Below the pieces are notes generated by a model that made no database searches, was not told the DNA's origin, and was given only the letters and a program-made list of their open reading frames with translations. From an uncultured Oscillospiraceae bacterium (GTDB taxonomy: Bacteria > Bacillota > Clostridia > Oscillospirales > Oscillospiraceae), in NCBI GenBank assembly GCA_910579485.1, contig CAJTVO010000024.1:1-32805 (forward strand): a stretch of 32,805 bases of DNA, given 5' to 3'. A program made the translations under genes and the position numbers. Positions 23,919-32,770 of this stretch are shown piece by piece (position 1 is the first letter of the stretch; every line of letters starts with the position of its first letter).

Positions 23919-26900
23919 TTAGTTGCCGAAGGGGTTAGGGTTGCTAGGGATTTGCATGGTGCTTTGGCTGCCTGAGAGACCAACGGTAACAGTACTGAGC
24001 GTGGTTGTACCGGACTTAAGTGTCAATGTTACTATAGGATTATTTAATTTCATAACTTTTGCTGACACTGTTATCGTCTTGCCATCAGCACTCAGCGATG
24101 TCGTGGGAGCGGAGAATGCATCGCTTGGACTGAACGCTCCATCCAACCCCGTAGATGCAAGAGGCCTGACACTCGTAAAGGTAAATGTTACGGTAGGATT
24201 AGGGTTATCTGGGGAAACCTTTACGCTTACACTATTGGGATCGGCGTCACTTATTGCCGCAGAATTGCCATCTCCCTTAACACTTGTAAATGTTACCGTA
24301 TTTCCAACGATAACTCTTAACTGCTTTCGAGTCGTTTTTATTCCTGTCGGAAGGCTCGTAATAATATCCAGGGTGATCAGCGCTTCACCCGTTCCCTTCA
24401 CCGTGAAGCTTGCGTCCTTGTTCTTTTGGTCGGCAGTGTTTAGCGCGAGAACACTATCCCTGGAAGAACTCCAATTATAGCTTGAGCTTGCTGCATATTG
24501 GGGAGGCGCTACGGAAGAAGTAAATTTGACCGTCTGATTATTAGCCTCGTCAATATAAAGCGTCTGCGTCCCTTCCGGATCACCTTCCAATATCCAATTC
24601 GGATTATTAGGAACCTCAATATACGCGGTAATATCCTGAGGCTGTTCAAACGGGAATATCTCGTTGTATACCTCGCTCCCCCACTGGATCTGTACGTTGA
24701 TACCGCTCGTCACCTTTGTAACGCGGATAGACAGATTCTTCTGCGTGGGGTCACTGTCGCCATTGAACATACTGCCAGCAGGAATGAGGATAAAGTCCCC
24801 GTTTTGCCATCCCAGCGTTTCACTCAGGTTGGACAAGGTGATGGTCGAGTTCATGCCGGTAGAGGTAACATCTACAGCCAGACGATTTGAAAGACCAGAC
24901 GGCGTCCAGGTGCCCAGGGTCTTGAAGATGTTGCCGTCAAGGGGCATTCTGCCGCCAGTCTGCGCATACAACGGCGTATCAAAGGTGATGGAAATCGTGC
25001 CCCGATACGATGTGTCCGTCGCGGTTCCCGACATGCTCACCGCCCACAGGTCCCTGCCGGTCTCCGGCGCCTTCGCGGAGCCGATACGGATCGGTGTATA
25101 GGCCGCATAGGCGTCAACCTCATAGTTCTCCTTATCACCCTTGTTAGGCGACTGGGCAACGGCCAAAATGATGTAGTTGGTGCCCTTATCAATGGCAAGC
25201 TGCTCGTTGATGATCTGGCCGCCGTTCTTCGTACCCTTCAAGGTTTTGGAGGTCAGGGGAACTTTTTCCTGGATACCGCCCAGGAAGTCACTGAGAAATT
25301 CGCCGTGGAGGGCTCCGCTCAACTCGATCTTGAGATCGTCGGAAGCGAAGATGTCAAACACGGAGGCTCCATCATAGGTGCCGCCCGGGAGGACAAGCTG
25401 CTCATCCGATCCCACCTCAGAATTAGCTACCTTCGTATGGCTGTAACGATGCACCAGCGCGTCCAGGACCGTGTATACTTCGTTTCCAGCATCGTCCACT
25501 ATCCCCAGCTCCGGCTTGTAGTTCTTGGGCAGGGAAAATGCTCCCGTCGTGGTATTTTTCAGTCCATACGTCGTGCCAACTGTAAAGGGACTTCTCAGCA
25601 GTTTGATCATCTTTGCATTCTCAAGGGAGAATACGATGTAGTTCAGATTGGAGTCGATATCCGTACCAATCGTCGCGCCGCCCACCGAGTCACTCTGCGC
25701 GTAACGGCCCAGGGAAATGATGGGTGTGCCTTTCGCCGTCTTGAACTGATAGATGTACACGTGGGACGGGTCGTCCGACGAGCCCTTTACCACCACATAG
25801 AGGAAGTAATTCGTATCAGCTGACAGGTTATCGATCTCAAAAAAGTCCGTTTTACGGCCCTCGGTGTACTTTTCGCCGTGGTTGATCTCATTCTCGCCGG
25901 TGGGGTTCCGGACCCACAGCGGGTCGGGCGCGAGGATCAGGTTATACAGCTCCGGATCGTCTTTGGAGTTCCTGTCGGGCTTGTCGCTCTCATCCAGAGG
26001 CCCTTCCGGGGGGCTCGCCAGCGTTCCGGCCATCCAGGGCTGCATGGATTCGCCCTTGGTGATGTCCGGGGGCGCGAGGCTCCGCCTGCCGTTTTTCTCT
26101 ACGTCTGTCAGACGGATCCAGTAAGCATCCCCCGTGCCGGCATAGGCCAGCAGTCCGCCGTTGTTCACATCTTGCTGATCGATGCTGGCTTCGCTCTTTA
26201 CATCCGCCCTGCGGGTGGTAATGACCTCCGGTATGTTGTTGGGGCCGGAATCCGCCATGCCTACGGCCCAATACACAGTACCGGCAGTGTTCATATTGAA
26301 CTGCACCTTGACGGAGTTGGGTCCCAGGTCCTCTTTCTTGATCTGGACGCCAGTGAAGTTGGGCAGGCTGCTGTCGGTAAAGGGCCAGGATATCTCCAGC
26401 GTGTCGGGGGCGGGCTTCTCGTTGTAGTTGCGGCCAATGGACTTGATGCCGTTGTTGCTGAGCCCCTGCTTCTCCAGAGTCGTCCACGTGTTGTAGACCG
26501 CGGTCTTCTCGTTGGAAATGGAGTCGAGCAGGTTGGACCGGCCAGCGCCTACGTTGATATGGAAGATCACCTGTTCATTCCAGTTTTTCCAGGTGTCCTT
26601 GCCGTTCTGGAACTCGGGGACATCCCTGATCTTGGTCAGGTGGATGGCGAACTCATAGTTCAGTTTGCTGCTGAGCTTGTTCAGCTTGGGGAAAACTATG
26701 GAAGCTCCCTTGTTATTGAAGTGCTTGATGGCACTGCGTCCGCTGGCGGATTTCTCAGCGCCGTCCACATTGCTGCTCTTGCCCAGGTTGAACCATCCGT
26801 TTTTGTCCGCCTTATTGGTTTCAGTCTCGGGGAAGATGAGATAGTTCTTAACTTCGGCCTTATCCGTCGGATCACTGGGGTTGGAGTAGTTGTATACACT

Positions 26901-29900
26901 GGGATAGGAGGAGGTGCCGTCCTCCGATACAGTGGATATCTGGTTGCCGTTCAGGTCCACCACACGGTAGTAGAGGTCATACTCCACCTGGTTAAAGGCC
27001 CACAGCAGGACGTCGTAGCTGTAAGAATCGCTGGCAGTCTCAGTGGAGGAAGGCGCCATCAGGAAGCTCATATCCACGCGGACCGCCTTCCCATCGGACA
27101 CCGGCTCGGCGCCCGGGTCCACGCCGGGACTGGAGAGGTCTACCCAGGGGAACTCCACAATAAAGGGCTTCACATCGTGCTGTCCGGCAAGGGAGGCGCT
27201 TTCATTGCGGAAGAAGTCCACGGGGTTGGGGGAGACCATGTTCTGCTTGTTGGAGATGTCCCTATACTCGCCGATGGTGAAGAAGTACTTCGCACCGTTC
27301 TCCAGGTGCAGTCCTTCGGACGGGAAGGTGATGCGGATGCCGCCGGAGGGAAGGGATGTCACCGTGGCCTTCGTGTAGTCGATCACCCAGTCCTCCGTGG
27401 TCTGGGAGGTGCTCCATTTGGAGGGGACCCGCGTGGGCGCGTTGTTCTGCATATTGACCTTGAAGAGCTTGATGCCCATGTTCTCGTCCTGGGCATTTCC
27501 GAACAGGTTGGAGGCCAGCTTGTTTATGGCCGCGTTCCTGTCGGCCTCGGAGCCCGTCCGCGTCTGCTGGTACAGCTCCAGCAGGTCGGTGCCGCCTCCC
27601 TGGCCCGCGTAGGCGATGTTCTCGGAAACATCAATATAAATCGCGGTATCCGACATGGGGTCCTTGGTCTTGTCCGTGCCGGAAACCCGGGAGAAGGACT
27701 GCTTGAACTTGGGGCCCGTCTCGTCCAGGGTGTTGATGGTAATCTTTTTCACCGTCAGGGAGTAGTTCCGGTCCGGTCCGGCATTGTCCTTGGCCACATA
27801 GTAGAAGTCGTAGGCCGTCTCGGGCTTCAGACCGCTGACGCTGATGGTGCCATCGGCATTGGCCTTGGCATTTACCCGTCCAGCCTTTCCCTCGGCGCCA
27901 ATGTTCATGCCGGAGGCCACCTGAAGCTTCGCGTAATCGCTGGTCAGAGGGGCGGTCTGCTCATCCGTTCCAGGCTCCGGCTTGGGGTACACGGTGCCAG
28001 CAGGCACGGCCACCCAATAGACGATGCCGTCCTCATTGAGGCGGAAGCTCAGGCCCACGCTGTTGGCCTTTACGTCCACGACATGGGGATCAATGATGAA
28101 CTCCGGCGGCGTCTCGTCATCGGTGGTAAAGGTCAGGCTAGTGACGGCAGAGTTGTTCACACCGTCAGTCAGGAAGAAATAGAGTACGTAGGTGGTCTTT
28201 TCCGCCAGAGTCACGTCATTGACGCGGAAGGCGTCCTCCGTGTTCTTGTAAACGTCCCGCACACCGTAGCCCAAGGTTCCGGCAACAGCGTTAGTCTTCA
28301 TTTCCTCAATCTTGGGAGCTACCGCACCCTGGGGCAGCAGCGCATAGTACAGCTTGCAGTCCTTAGTGGGCATCACCACGGCCACGCTGTCCTTGGGAGA
28401 TACCTTGGACATGTGGGGATATCCCGCACAGAAAGCGGGAACAGTGTTATCCGGGGTGGCGAAGGAAATGACCTTGGTGGGACTACGCTTATCCCGGGCA
28501 TCCACCAGCACGGCGGAGAGATAGTACGATCCGCCGGGGGTCAGACCGGCGATCTTAGAAATAAACTCCTCGTTGCCCTTAGGCGCCTTGACGCTGCCTC
28601 TGGCAACGGCGATGCTGCCGTAGGAGGGAGGCTTGATCAGCTCTTCCTCGCCAACGGAACCCTCGGTGATGGGGCTGACAGCCCAATACACGGTACCACT
28701 CTTGTTGGTCATAAAGGCGGCGTCCAGGCCGGTGGGCGTAATATCCTGTGCCTGGGGATAGCCAGCCAAGATCAGGGGCTCCAGGGAAGATTCCTGGGCG
28801 GCCACGCTGTCCATGATCTCGCCGTTGATCTCGGCGGTGATGCCGGGGCGGATGACGATCTCGTCGGGCAGCATCTCTACTACGCAGCCGGGAGCGTTGA
28901 CCACCAGCTTGTCGATGTCGCCCTCGCCGGTGACCGTGGTCGCGGTGTCCAGATTCAGCTCCTTGACCACCGTGTTGCGGTCGATGATCACGGCGGAGCC
29001 CTCAGCGGCCTCGTCCACCGTCAGCTTGGCGATGGTACCGGCGGCGGCATGGACGGTGGAACCGGGGGTGCGGTTGACGACTTCCTCGATCCGGCCCGCA
29101 AGAGTCAGCTTGGGGGGCTCCCAGCCCTCGGGCTCCTCGCCCTCGGGGTAGCTCTCCCCCTCCAGGGAGATCATATGCAGGCCCAGGCCCTCGGGGGTGT
29201 TGTCCTCAATATAGGCGCTGGTACGCACGGTGGTACTGCCGATCTCGGTGATGCCGTCAGCGCGGACGGAGACCTCCTTGCCCTGGAGATTGTCCACCAG
29301 CAGCTCGTCGGCGGTAACGTTGCGCAGCAGGATGCTGGCACCGCCGCCCTCGCTGGAGCCGGTGCCGCTGGCGATGATCCGGCCCAGGACGGTGACGTTC
29401 TCCAGCTTCACGTCCCCCAGGCCAACGCCGCCGGTGATGTACAAATCGCCGCTCACCACGGTATCACGGAGGGTCACGCCGGGGGAGGTGATGGTCACGT
29501 TGCCGAAGGTGCCGCCCAGGGAGTAATCCCCGGGCTCCTGGAGGGGCGTGCCGATCAGGCGGGTGACCATGGAGGCCATCTCGCCCCAGCTCACGTTCCG
29601 CTGGGGACGGAAGGTGCCGTCGTCATACCCGCTGACCAGATAGTGCTCCAGGGAGGACTTGATGGTCCCCTGGGCCCAGGTGCTGATCCGGCGGGCGTCG
29701 GTGAAGTCCAAAATCTCCCCCGCGGAGTCCTGGAGCATCATGTTCCGTCCCAGGATGGTGGTGGCCGTCTCCCGGGTCAGGGGGTCCTTTGGGGAGGCGG
29801 TGGTGGGGGAGGTGCCCTTGATATACTGGGCGTTATAGGCGATGCCTACGTCGTCGTAGTACCAGTCGGTCACCGCCACGTCCTCGAAGGGCATCTCGCC

Positions 29901-30161
29901 TATCTCGTGGTAGCCGTAGGCCCGGTTGACGATGCCCATGAAGTCCGCCCGGGTCAGGGCCCGGTCGGGATTCTGGGCCTGGGCGGTGCTGATGACGCCC
30001 CACTCCACCAGCTGGCTCAGATAGGGGTCCGCCCAGTGGGCGGCAGAGGCCTGGGTCCCGGGGAACGCCGGGCACAGCCCCAGCACCATCACCGCCGCCA
30101 TCAGAAGGGACAGCGCCCGCCGCTTCCAATGGCGGCGGGGGGAGGTTTGTGTCTGCTGCAT
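23919..30161 (-). CDS. Giant secreted SLH protein with beta-ladder and Fn3/Ig-like modules
   Basis: A 2080-residue surface protein with a signal peptide at 1-40 (RRALSLLMAAVMVLGL, ending TQASA). Three SLH domains occupy about 42-204. A short-repeat beta-ladder region (about 214-449, TFGNVTITSPGVTLRDTVV, VKLENVTVLGR) resembles right-handed beta-helices. From about 465 there are repeated Fn3/Ig-like modules marked by GTVYWAVSP, GIVYWVAVPAG and GTVYWAVGMA and by ETAYDFYYVAKDNAG-type turns. The C-terminal part is Ser/Thr/Asn-rich and beta-rich. The ATG at 30161 was chosen over one six codons upstream because AAAGGAG lies between them. It follows the PilZ gene by 25 bases. The last ~600 codons are noticeably AT-rich compared with the rest. 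A structural or adhesive wall role is likely; the partner is unknown. Confidence 0.9.
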   Translation of the reverse strand: MQQTQTSPRRHWKRRALSLLMAAVMVLGLCPAFPGTQASAAHWADPYLSQLVEWGVISTAQAQNPDRALTRADFMGIVNRAYGYHEIGEMPFEDVAVTDWYYDDVGIAYNAQYIKGTSPTTASPKDPLTRETATTILGRNMMLQDSAGEILDFTDARRISTWAQGTIKSSLEHYLVSGYDDGTFRPQRNVSWGEMASMVTRLIGTPLQEPGDYSLGGTFGNVTITSPGVTLRDTVVSGDLYITGGVGLGDVKLENVTVLGRIIASGTGSSEGGGASILLRNVTADELLVDNLQGKEVSVRADGITEIGSTTVRTSAYIEDNTPEGLGLHMISLEGESYPEGEEPEGWEPPKLTLAGRIEEVVNRTPGSTVHAAAGTIAKLTVDEAAEGSAVIIDRNTVVKELNLDTATTVTGEGDIDKLVVNAPGCVVEMLPDEIVIRPGITAEINGEIMDSVAAQESSLEPLILAGYPQAQDITPTGLDAAFMTNKSGTVYWAVSPITEGSVGEEELIKPPSYGSIAVARGSVKAPKGNEEFISKIAGLTPGGSYYLSAVLVDARDKRSPTKVISFATPDNTVPAFCAGYPHMSKVSPKDSVAVVMPTKDCKLYYALLPQGAVAPKIEEMKTNAVAGTLGYGVRDVYKNTEDAFRVNDVTLAEKTTYVLYFFLTDGVNNSAVTSLTFTTDDETPPEFIIDPHVVDVKANSVGLSFRLNEDGIVYWVAVPAGTVYPKPEPGTDEQTAPLTSDYAKLQVASGMNIGAEGKAGRVNAKANADGTISVSGLKPETAYDFYYVAKDNAGPDRNYSLTVKKITINTLDETGPKFKQSFSRVSGTDKTKDPMSDTAIYIDVSENIAYAGQGGGTDLLELYQQTRTGSEADRNAAINKLASNLFGNAQDENMGIKLFKVNMQNNAPTRVPSKWSTSQTTEDWVIDYTKATVTSLPSGGIRITFPSEGLHLENGAKYFFTIGEYRDISNKQNMVSPNPVDFFRNESASLAGQHDVKPFIVEFPWVDLSSPGVDPGAEPVSDGKAVRVDMSFLMAPSSTETASDSYSYDVLLWAFNQVEYDLYYRVVDLNGNQISTVSEDGTSSYPSVYNYSNPSDPTDKAEVKNYLIFPETETNKADKNGWFNLGKSSNVDGAEKSASGRSAIKHFNNKGASIVFPKLNKLSSKLNYEFAIHLTKIRDVPEFQNGKDTWKNWNEQVIFHINVGAGRSNLLDSISNEKTAVYNTWTTLEKQGLSNNGIKSIGRNYNEKPAPDTLEISWPFTDSSLPNFTGVQIKKEDLGPNSVKVQFNMNTAGTVYWAVGMADSGPNNIPEVITTRRADVKSEASIDQQDVNNGGLLAYAGTGDAYWIRLTDVEKNGRRSLAPPDITKGESMQPWMAGTLASPPEGPLDESDKPDRNSKDDPELYNLILAPDPLWVRNPTGENEINHGEKYTEGRKTDFFEIDNLSADTNYFLYVVVKGSSDDPSHVYIYQFKTAKGTPIISLGRYAQSDSVGGATIGTDIDSNLNYIVFSLENAKMIKLLRSPFTVGTTYGLKNTTTGAFSLPKNYKPELGIVDDAGNEVYTVLDALVHRYSHTKVANSEVGSDEQLVLPGGTYDGASVFDIFASDDLKIELSGALHGEFLSDFLGGIQEKVPLTSKTLKGTKNGGQIINEQLAIDKGTNYIILAVAQSPNKGDKENYEVDAYAAYTPIRIGSAKAPETGRDLWAVSMSGTATDTSYRGTISITFDTPLYAQTGGRMPLDGNIFKTLGTWTPSGLSNRLAVDVTSTGMNSTITLSNLSETLGWQNGDFILIPAGSMFNGDSDPTQKNLSIRVTKVTSGINVQIQWGSEVYNEIFPFEQPQDITAYIEVPNNPNWILEGDPEGTQTLYIDEANNQTVKFTSSVAPPQYAASSSYNWSSSRDSVLALNTADQKNKDASFTVKGTGEALITLDIITSLPTGIKTTRKQLRVIVGNTVTFTSVKGDGNSAAISDADPNSVSVKVSPDNPNPTVTFTFTSVRPLASTGLDGAFSPSDAFSAPTTSLSADGKTITVSAKVMKLNNPIVTLTLKSGTTTLSTVTVGLSGSQSTMQIPSNPNPFGN

Positions 30162-30186
30162 TGATAAGACTCCTTTCATAAACGGC

Positions 30187-30774
30187 TCAAGTCTTGGCTT
30201 TCGGGCGGCTGACCTGGATGCTGAAGACCGCCTTGCGGATGGTGACCTCCTCGTCCAGGCAGAGGTCGATGAAACGGGCCGCGTACAGGGGCTCCGGCTC
30301 GTCGGTATCCAGCTTCCGCAGGACGCGGGTGCGCAGAAGCAGGGGGGAATCGGTGACGGGGAGGACGATCTGCACCACCTCGCCCACCTTCACGGGCTGG
30401 GCGGTGTGGAAGGCCACGCCGCCGCAGCTCAGGTCGTGGCCCTTGATGGCCCGCTGGCCCTTCCAGTAGCCGGTGACCGGGTACATGACGCTCTCAAAAT
30501 CCGTCTGGATGCGCAGGTTCTCCCGGGCCTCCGCCCCCAGCATGGCGCCGGGGCGGATCACCAGCCGCTCCCCCCGCTGCATGGTCACCTCGCCCCGCAT
30601 GGACGCGGAGCCGTTGTCCAGGCCGATGCACTGGATCTCCCCCACCTGGAGGAAGTCCACTTCCGTCTCCTCCGTCAGGCGCAGCTGCACCACCTCGGTG
30701 ATCCGGGGGGACTCCAGCACCGCCTGGGCCAGGGCGTGGCCCGTCTTGTCCAGGATCAGATATAACCGCTCCAT
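30187..30774 (-). CDS. PilZ domain protein, probable c-di-GMP receptor
   Basis: A 195-residue cytoplasmic protein with an N-terminal beta-rich domain (about 1-75, containing VGEIQCIGLDNG) and a C-terminal PilZ domain. The cyclic-di-GMP-binding residues are present: RENLR (R84xxxR88) and DLSCGG (D114xS116xxG119). This two-domain layout resembles YcgR/YpfA-type proteins, which slow flagella or alter secretion when c-di-GMP rises. The ATG at 30774 overlaps the stop of the FlhB-like gene (ATGA); a GTG one codon earlier is an alternative. Between a FlhB-like export protein and two giant SLH proteins, it might link c-di-GMP to surface display or motility. That link is inference. Confidence 0.88.
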   Translation of the reverse strand: MERLYLILDKTGHALAQAVLESPRITEVVQLRLTEETEVDFLQVGEIQCIGLDNGSASMRGEVTMQRGERLVIRPGAMLGAEARENLRIQTDFESVMYPVTGYWKGQRAIKGHDLSCGGVAFHTAQPVKVGEVVQIVLPVTDSPLLLRTRVLRKLDTDEPEPLYAARFIDLCLDEEVTIRKAVFSIQVSRPKAKT

Positions 30775-31115
30775 CACTCCGCTCCCTTCTCCCCGGCGGC
30801 CGGACGCTCCAGGGCCTGCCGCTCACGGCGGGCCTTGTCGGGGTCGGCGGGGTCAAAATTCAAAAAGTACACGTAGATCTCCACGATGGCCCGGTACAGG
30901 GAATCGGGGATCTCCTGTCCCAGCGACAGCTGGGACAGCATGGTGGCCAGGGAGTTGTCCTCGTAGACGGGGACGCCGCTCTCCGCCGCCACCTCCACGA
31001 TCTTCTCCGCCATGTATCCCATGCCGGAGGCCACCACCACCGGCGCGCCGGAGCCGCCGTCATAGCTGAGGGCTACCGCCCTCCCCGCGGAGCGGGGCCT
31101 TTCATGCGCTGACAT
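30774..31115 (-). CDS. Stand-alone FlhB C-terminal-like protein (export switch homologue)
   Basis: A 113-residue protein matching the cytoplasmic C-terminal domain of FlhB/YscU, the substrate-specificity switch of the flagellar type III export gate. The pattern is AVALSYD, APVVVASGMGYMAEKIVEVA, VPVYEDNSLATMLSQL, then IPDSLYRAIVEIYVYF. There are no membrane helices and no NPTH autocleavage motif, so it is the small YlqH/FlhX-like form. The ATG at 31115 was chosen because GGAGAG lies ten bases upstream; a TTG seven codons earlier has no ribosome site. It overlaps the FliK-like gene by 14 bases. In Bacillus the similar ylqG-ylqH genes are also neighbours. Its role is probably to support or mimic FlhB in export. 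Confidence 0.88.
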   Translation of the reverse strand: MSAHERPRSAGRAVALSYDGGSGAPVVVASGMGYMAEKIVEVAAESGVPVYEDNSLATMLSQLSLGQEIPDSLYRAIVEIYVYFLNFDPADPDKARRERQALERPAAGEKGAE

Positions 31116-32538
31116 TGATGCTGTTCTCTCCTTCAAATATTTTTGGGAACACGGCGGATATCTCCAGGGGCCGGTCCATGGTCTGGACCTGGACGCCGGA
31201 GGGCTTCAGGCCGTTCTCCGAGAGGATGCGGGTCATCTCCCCCTGGACCATCCCGGCGAAGCTGGTCACCGCGGGGGGACCGAAGATCTGCAGGTCCACG
31301 TTCTCCCCCTGGCAGGTGAGCACCATGTCGAAAAAGCCCAGGTCCTGGATATCCATCTTAAAGAGGAACCGGATCACGTTCTCCCGGTCCCCCCGGCCAT
31401 TTTTCAGGTTGTTCTCCGCGTCCGGGTCCACCCAGAGCTCGCTGAACATCATCTTCCCGTTCCACTCCAGGGGGAGGGCCAGATGGGTCAGGGGCATGTA
31501 GACGCTCTCGTTGAGCAGGAAGGCGGAGACGATGTTGCGGAAGGCGTCCTGCACCTCCGCGCCGGCCCCGCCCCGGAGGGCCCGCTGGGCCGCCTCGGCC
31601 AGGCTGGCGGCAAACTGGTCCTTGGCGGCGGCCTGGGCGAAAGCGCTCCGGTCCAGCAGGCGCAGCAGGTCCGCCTCCCCCACGCCCCCCAGCTTCCTGC
31701 GCAGGGCGGCGTTGGAGCCCAGCTGGCGGAAGGCCTGCATGACCCCCTCCTTGGACCCGCTCTCGTACCGGGCCACGTCCAGGGCCAGCAGGGAGATGAG
31801 GGCCCGGCTGAGCCCCATGTCGTTGGTCCGGGAGGTGTAGCCCGCCAGGAAGGGCATGATGGACCCCTGGAGGAGCTTCAGCGCTCCCGCCCGGTCCCCC
31901 GACGACATCTTCCCCTCCAGCTCCGAGACCATGCCCAGCAGCTGGTTGCCGTAGGTGGCGGGGATGGCCCGGGTCAGCCGGGTCAGGGTCCGCAGCAGGT
32001 TCCCCTGGACGTGGCCGGAGGAGGAATAGTCGCTGTAGCGCTTGAGGAACTGGAGGATGTTCCCCCGCAGCACCTCGGAATCCGTGCCGCCGTAGGCCTC
32101 CCGCAGGATGGAGAACAAGGGGCCCCCGAAGCGGTTGCCCAGCTGCATCTGGGAGCGGAAGAATTCGGAGAACTCCCCCTCGTCCATCTTCAGCATCTCC
32201 AGCAGGGCGGACATCTCTACGGCGATCCCCTCCTCCATGCCCGAGGAGACCACCGTCCCCTGGAAGGTGCGCAGGAGCTCCGTCATGGTCCGGGCCAGGC
32301 CCGGGGTATCGCTCATGCGCTGGAGGAAGGTGAGGAAGTTGGAATCATAACGCAGCGCGCGGCTTCCGGAGGGATCGCCGGTGTCCTGGCGCTCCGAGCG
32401 GTTGTCGGAGCGGGTGACACGGGTGGGGTCCGGCGCGTTCTGCAGCCGCGGGTCGTTGGGGATGGAGGGCATATTGCGGTTGATCAGGTTCGAGTCATTG
32501 CCCGGTACCGCGTTTGTCACGCCCAGCAGGTCTGGCAT
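31102..32538 (-). CDS. FliK-like (hook-length control-related) protein
   Basis: A 478-residue mostly helical protein without signal peptide or membrane segment. The first 60 residues are Asn/Asp/Pro/Arg-rich and look disordered. A large helical middle part follows. The last 130 residues, from about WNGKMMFSELWVDPDA through IRFLFKMDIQDLGFFDMVL to MVQGEMTRILSENGL, resemble the C-terminal Flg_hook domain of FliK, which interacts with FlhB. Its partner gene directly downstream encodes a FlhB C-domain, which supports this reading; the pair resembles ylqG-ylqH of Bacillus. The ATG at 32538 follows GGAG by eight bases; a GTG three codons upstream was rejected. It is the first gene of the SLH operon. 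The FliK relation is by pattern and context, not certain. Confidence 0.7.
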   Translation of the reverse strand: MPDLLGVTNAVPGNDSNLINRNMPSIPNDPRLQNAPDPTRVTRSDNRSERQDTGDPSGSRALRYDSNFLTFLQRMSDTPGLARTMTELLRTFQGTVVSSGMEEGIAVEMSALLEMLKMDEGEFSEFFRSQMQLGNRFGGPLFSILREAYGGTDSEVLRGNILQFLKRYSDYSSSGHVQGNLLRTLTRLTRAIPATYGNQLLGMVSELEGKMSSGDRAGALKLLQGSIMPFLAGYTSRTNDMGLSRALISLLALDVARYESGSKEGVMQAFRQLGSNAALRRKLGGVGEADLLRLLDRSAFAQAAAKDQFAASLAEAAQRALRGGAGAEVQDAFRNIVSAFLLNESVYMPLTHLALPLEWNGKMMFSELWVDPDAENNLKNGRGDRENVIRFLFKMDIQDLGFFDMVLTCQGENVDLQIFGPPAVTSFAGMVQGEMTRILSENGLKPSGVQVQTMDRPLEISAVFPKIFEGENSINVSA

Positions 32539-32584
32539 TGGCGTCACTCCATTTCAAATCATACTTTGTTCGGCCGCGGCAGGT

Positions 32585-32615
32585 CCCCGGCGGGCCTTTA
32601 CCGGGCCCGCCGGGG
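32585..32615. repeat. 12-bp perfect GC palindrome in the divergent promoter region
   Basis: CCCCGGCGGGCC (32585-32596) and GGCCCGCCGGGG (32604-32615) flank a 7-base loop. It lies 46 bases upstream of the FliK-like start and between two divergent genes. No T-run follows on either strand, so it is not a standard terminator. It may be an operator or a leader hairpin. Confidence 0.6.
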
Positions 32616-32655
32616 CCTTCGCCGGAGGCGGGAGAAGAAAAGTTGGCGGACGGCT

Positions 32656-32682
32656 TATTTTTTGGCGGCATCCTGCCGATAA
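32656..32682 (+). promoter_or_regulatory. Flagellar sigma (sigma-D/FliA) promoter
   Basis: GCCGATAA (32675-32682) is the exact -10 element of sigma-28/sigma-D promoters. Eleven bases upstream is TATTTTTT (32656-32663), a 5/8 match to TAAAGTTT. It points to the gene starting at 32771, 88 bases downstream, and suggests a motility or chemotaxis gene. Confidence 0.65.
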
Positions 32683-32770
32683 CTACAATGATGAAATCAG
32701 CGCGGGGGAATTTTGCCCTTTTGGCCCCCCGCGGGGAACAGAAAAATTACGGAAAAAGGTGGCGTTATTT

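Noticed and set aside
25878..30164. A 1428-codon open frame on the plus strand opposite the giant SLH gene
   Set aside because: Mirror frame of a gene with a clear signal peptide and SLH domains; its residues are biased and show no domain.
30162..30179. Earlier ATG for the giant SLH protein
   Set aside because: The AAAGGAG ribosome site lies inside this extension and fits the ATG at 30161.
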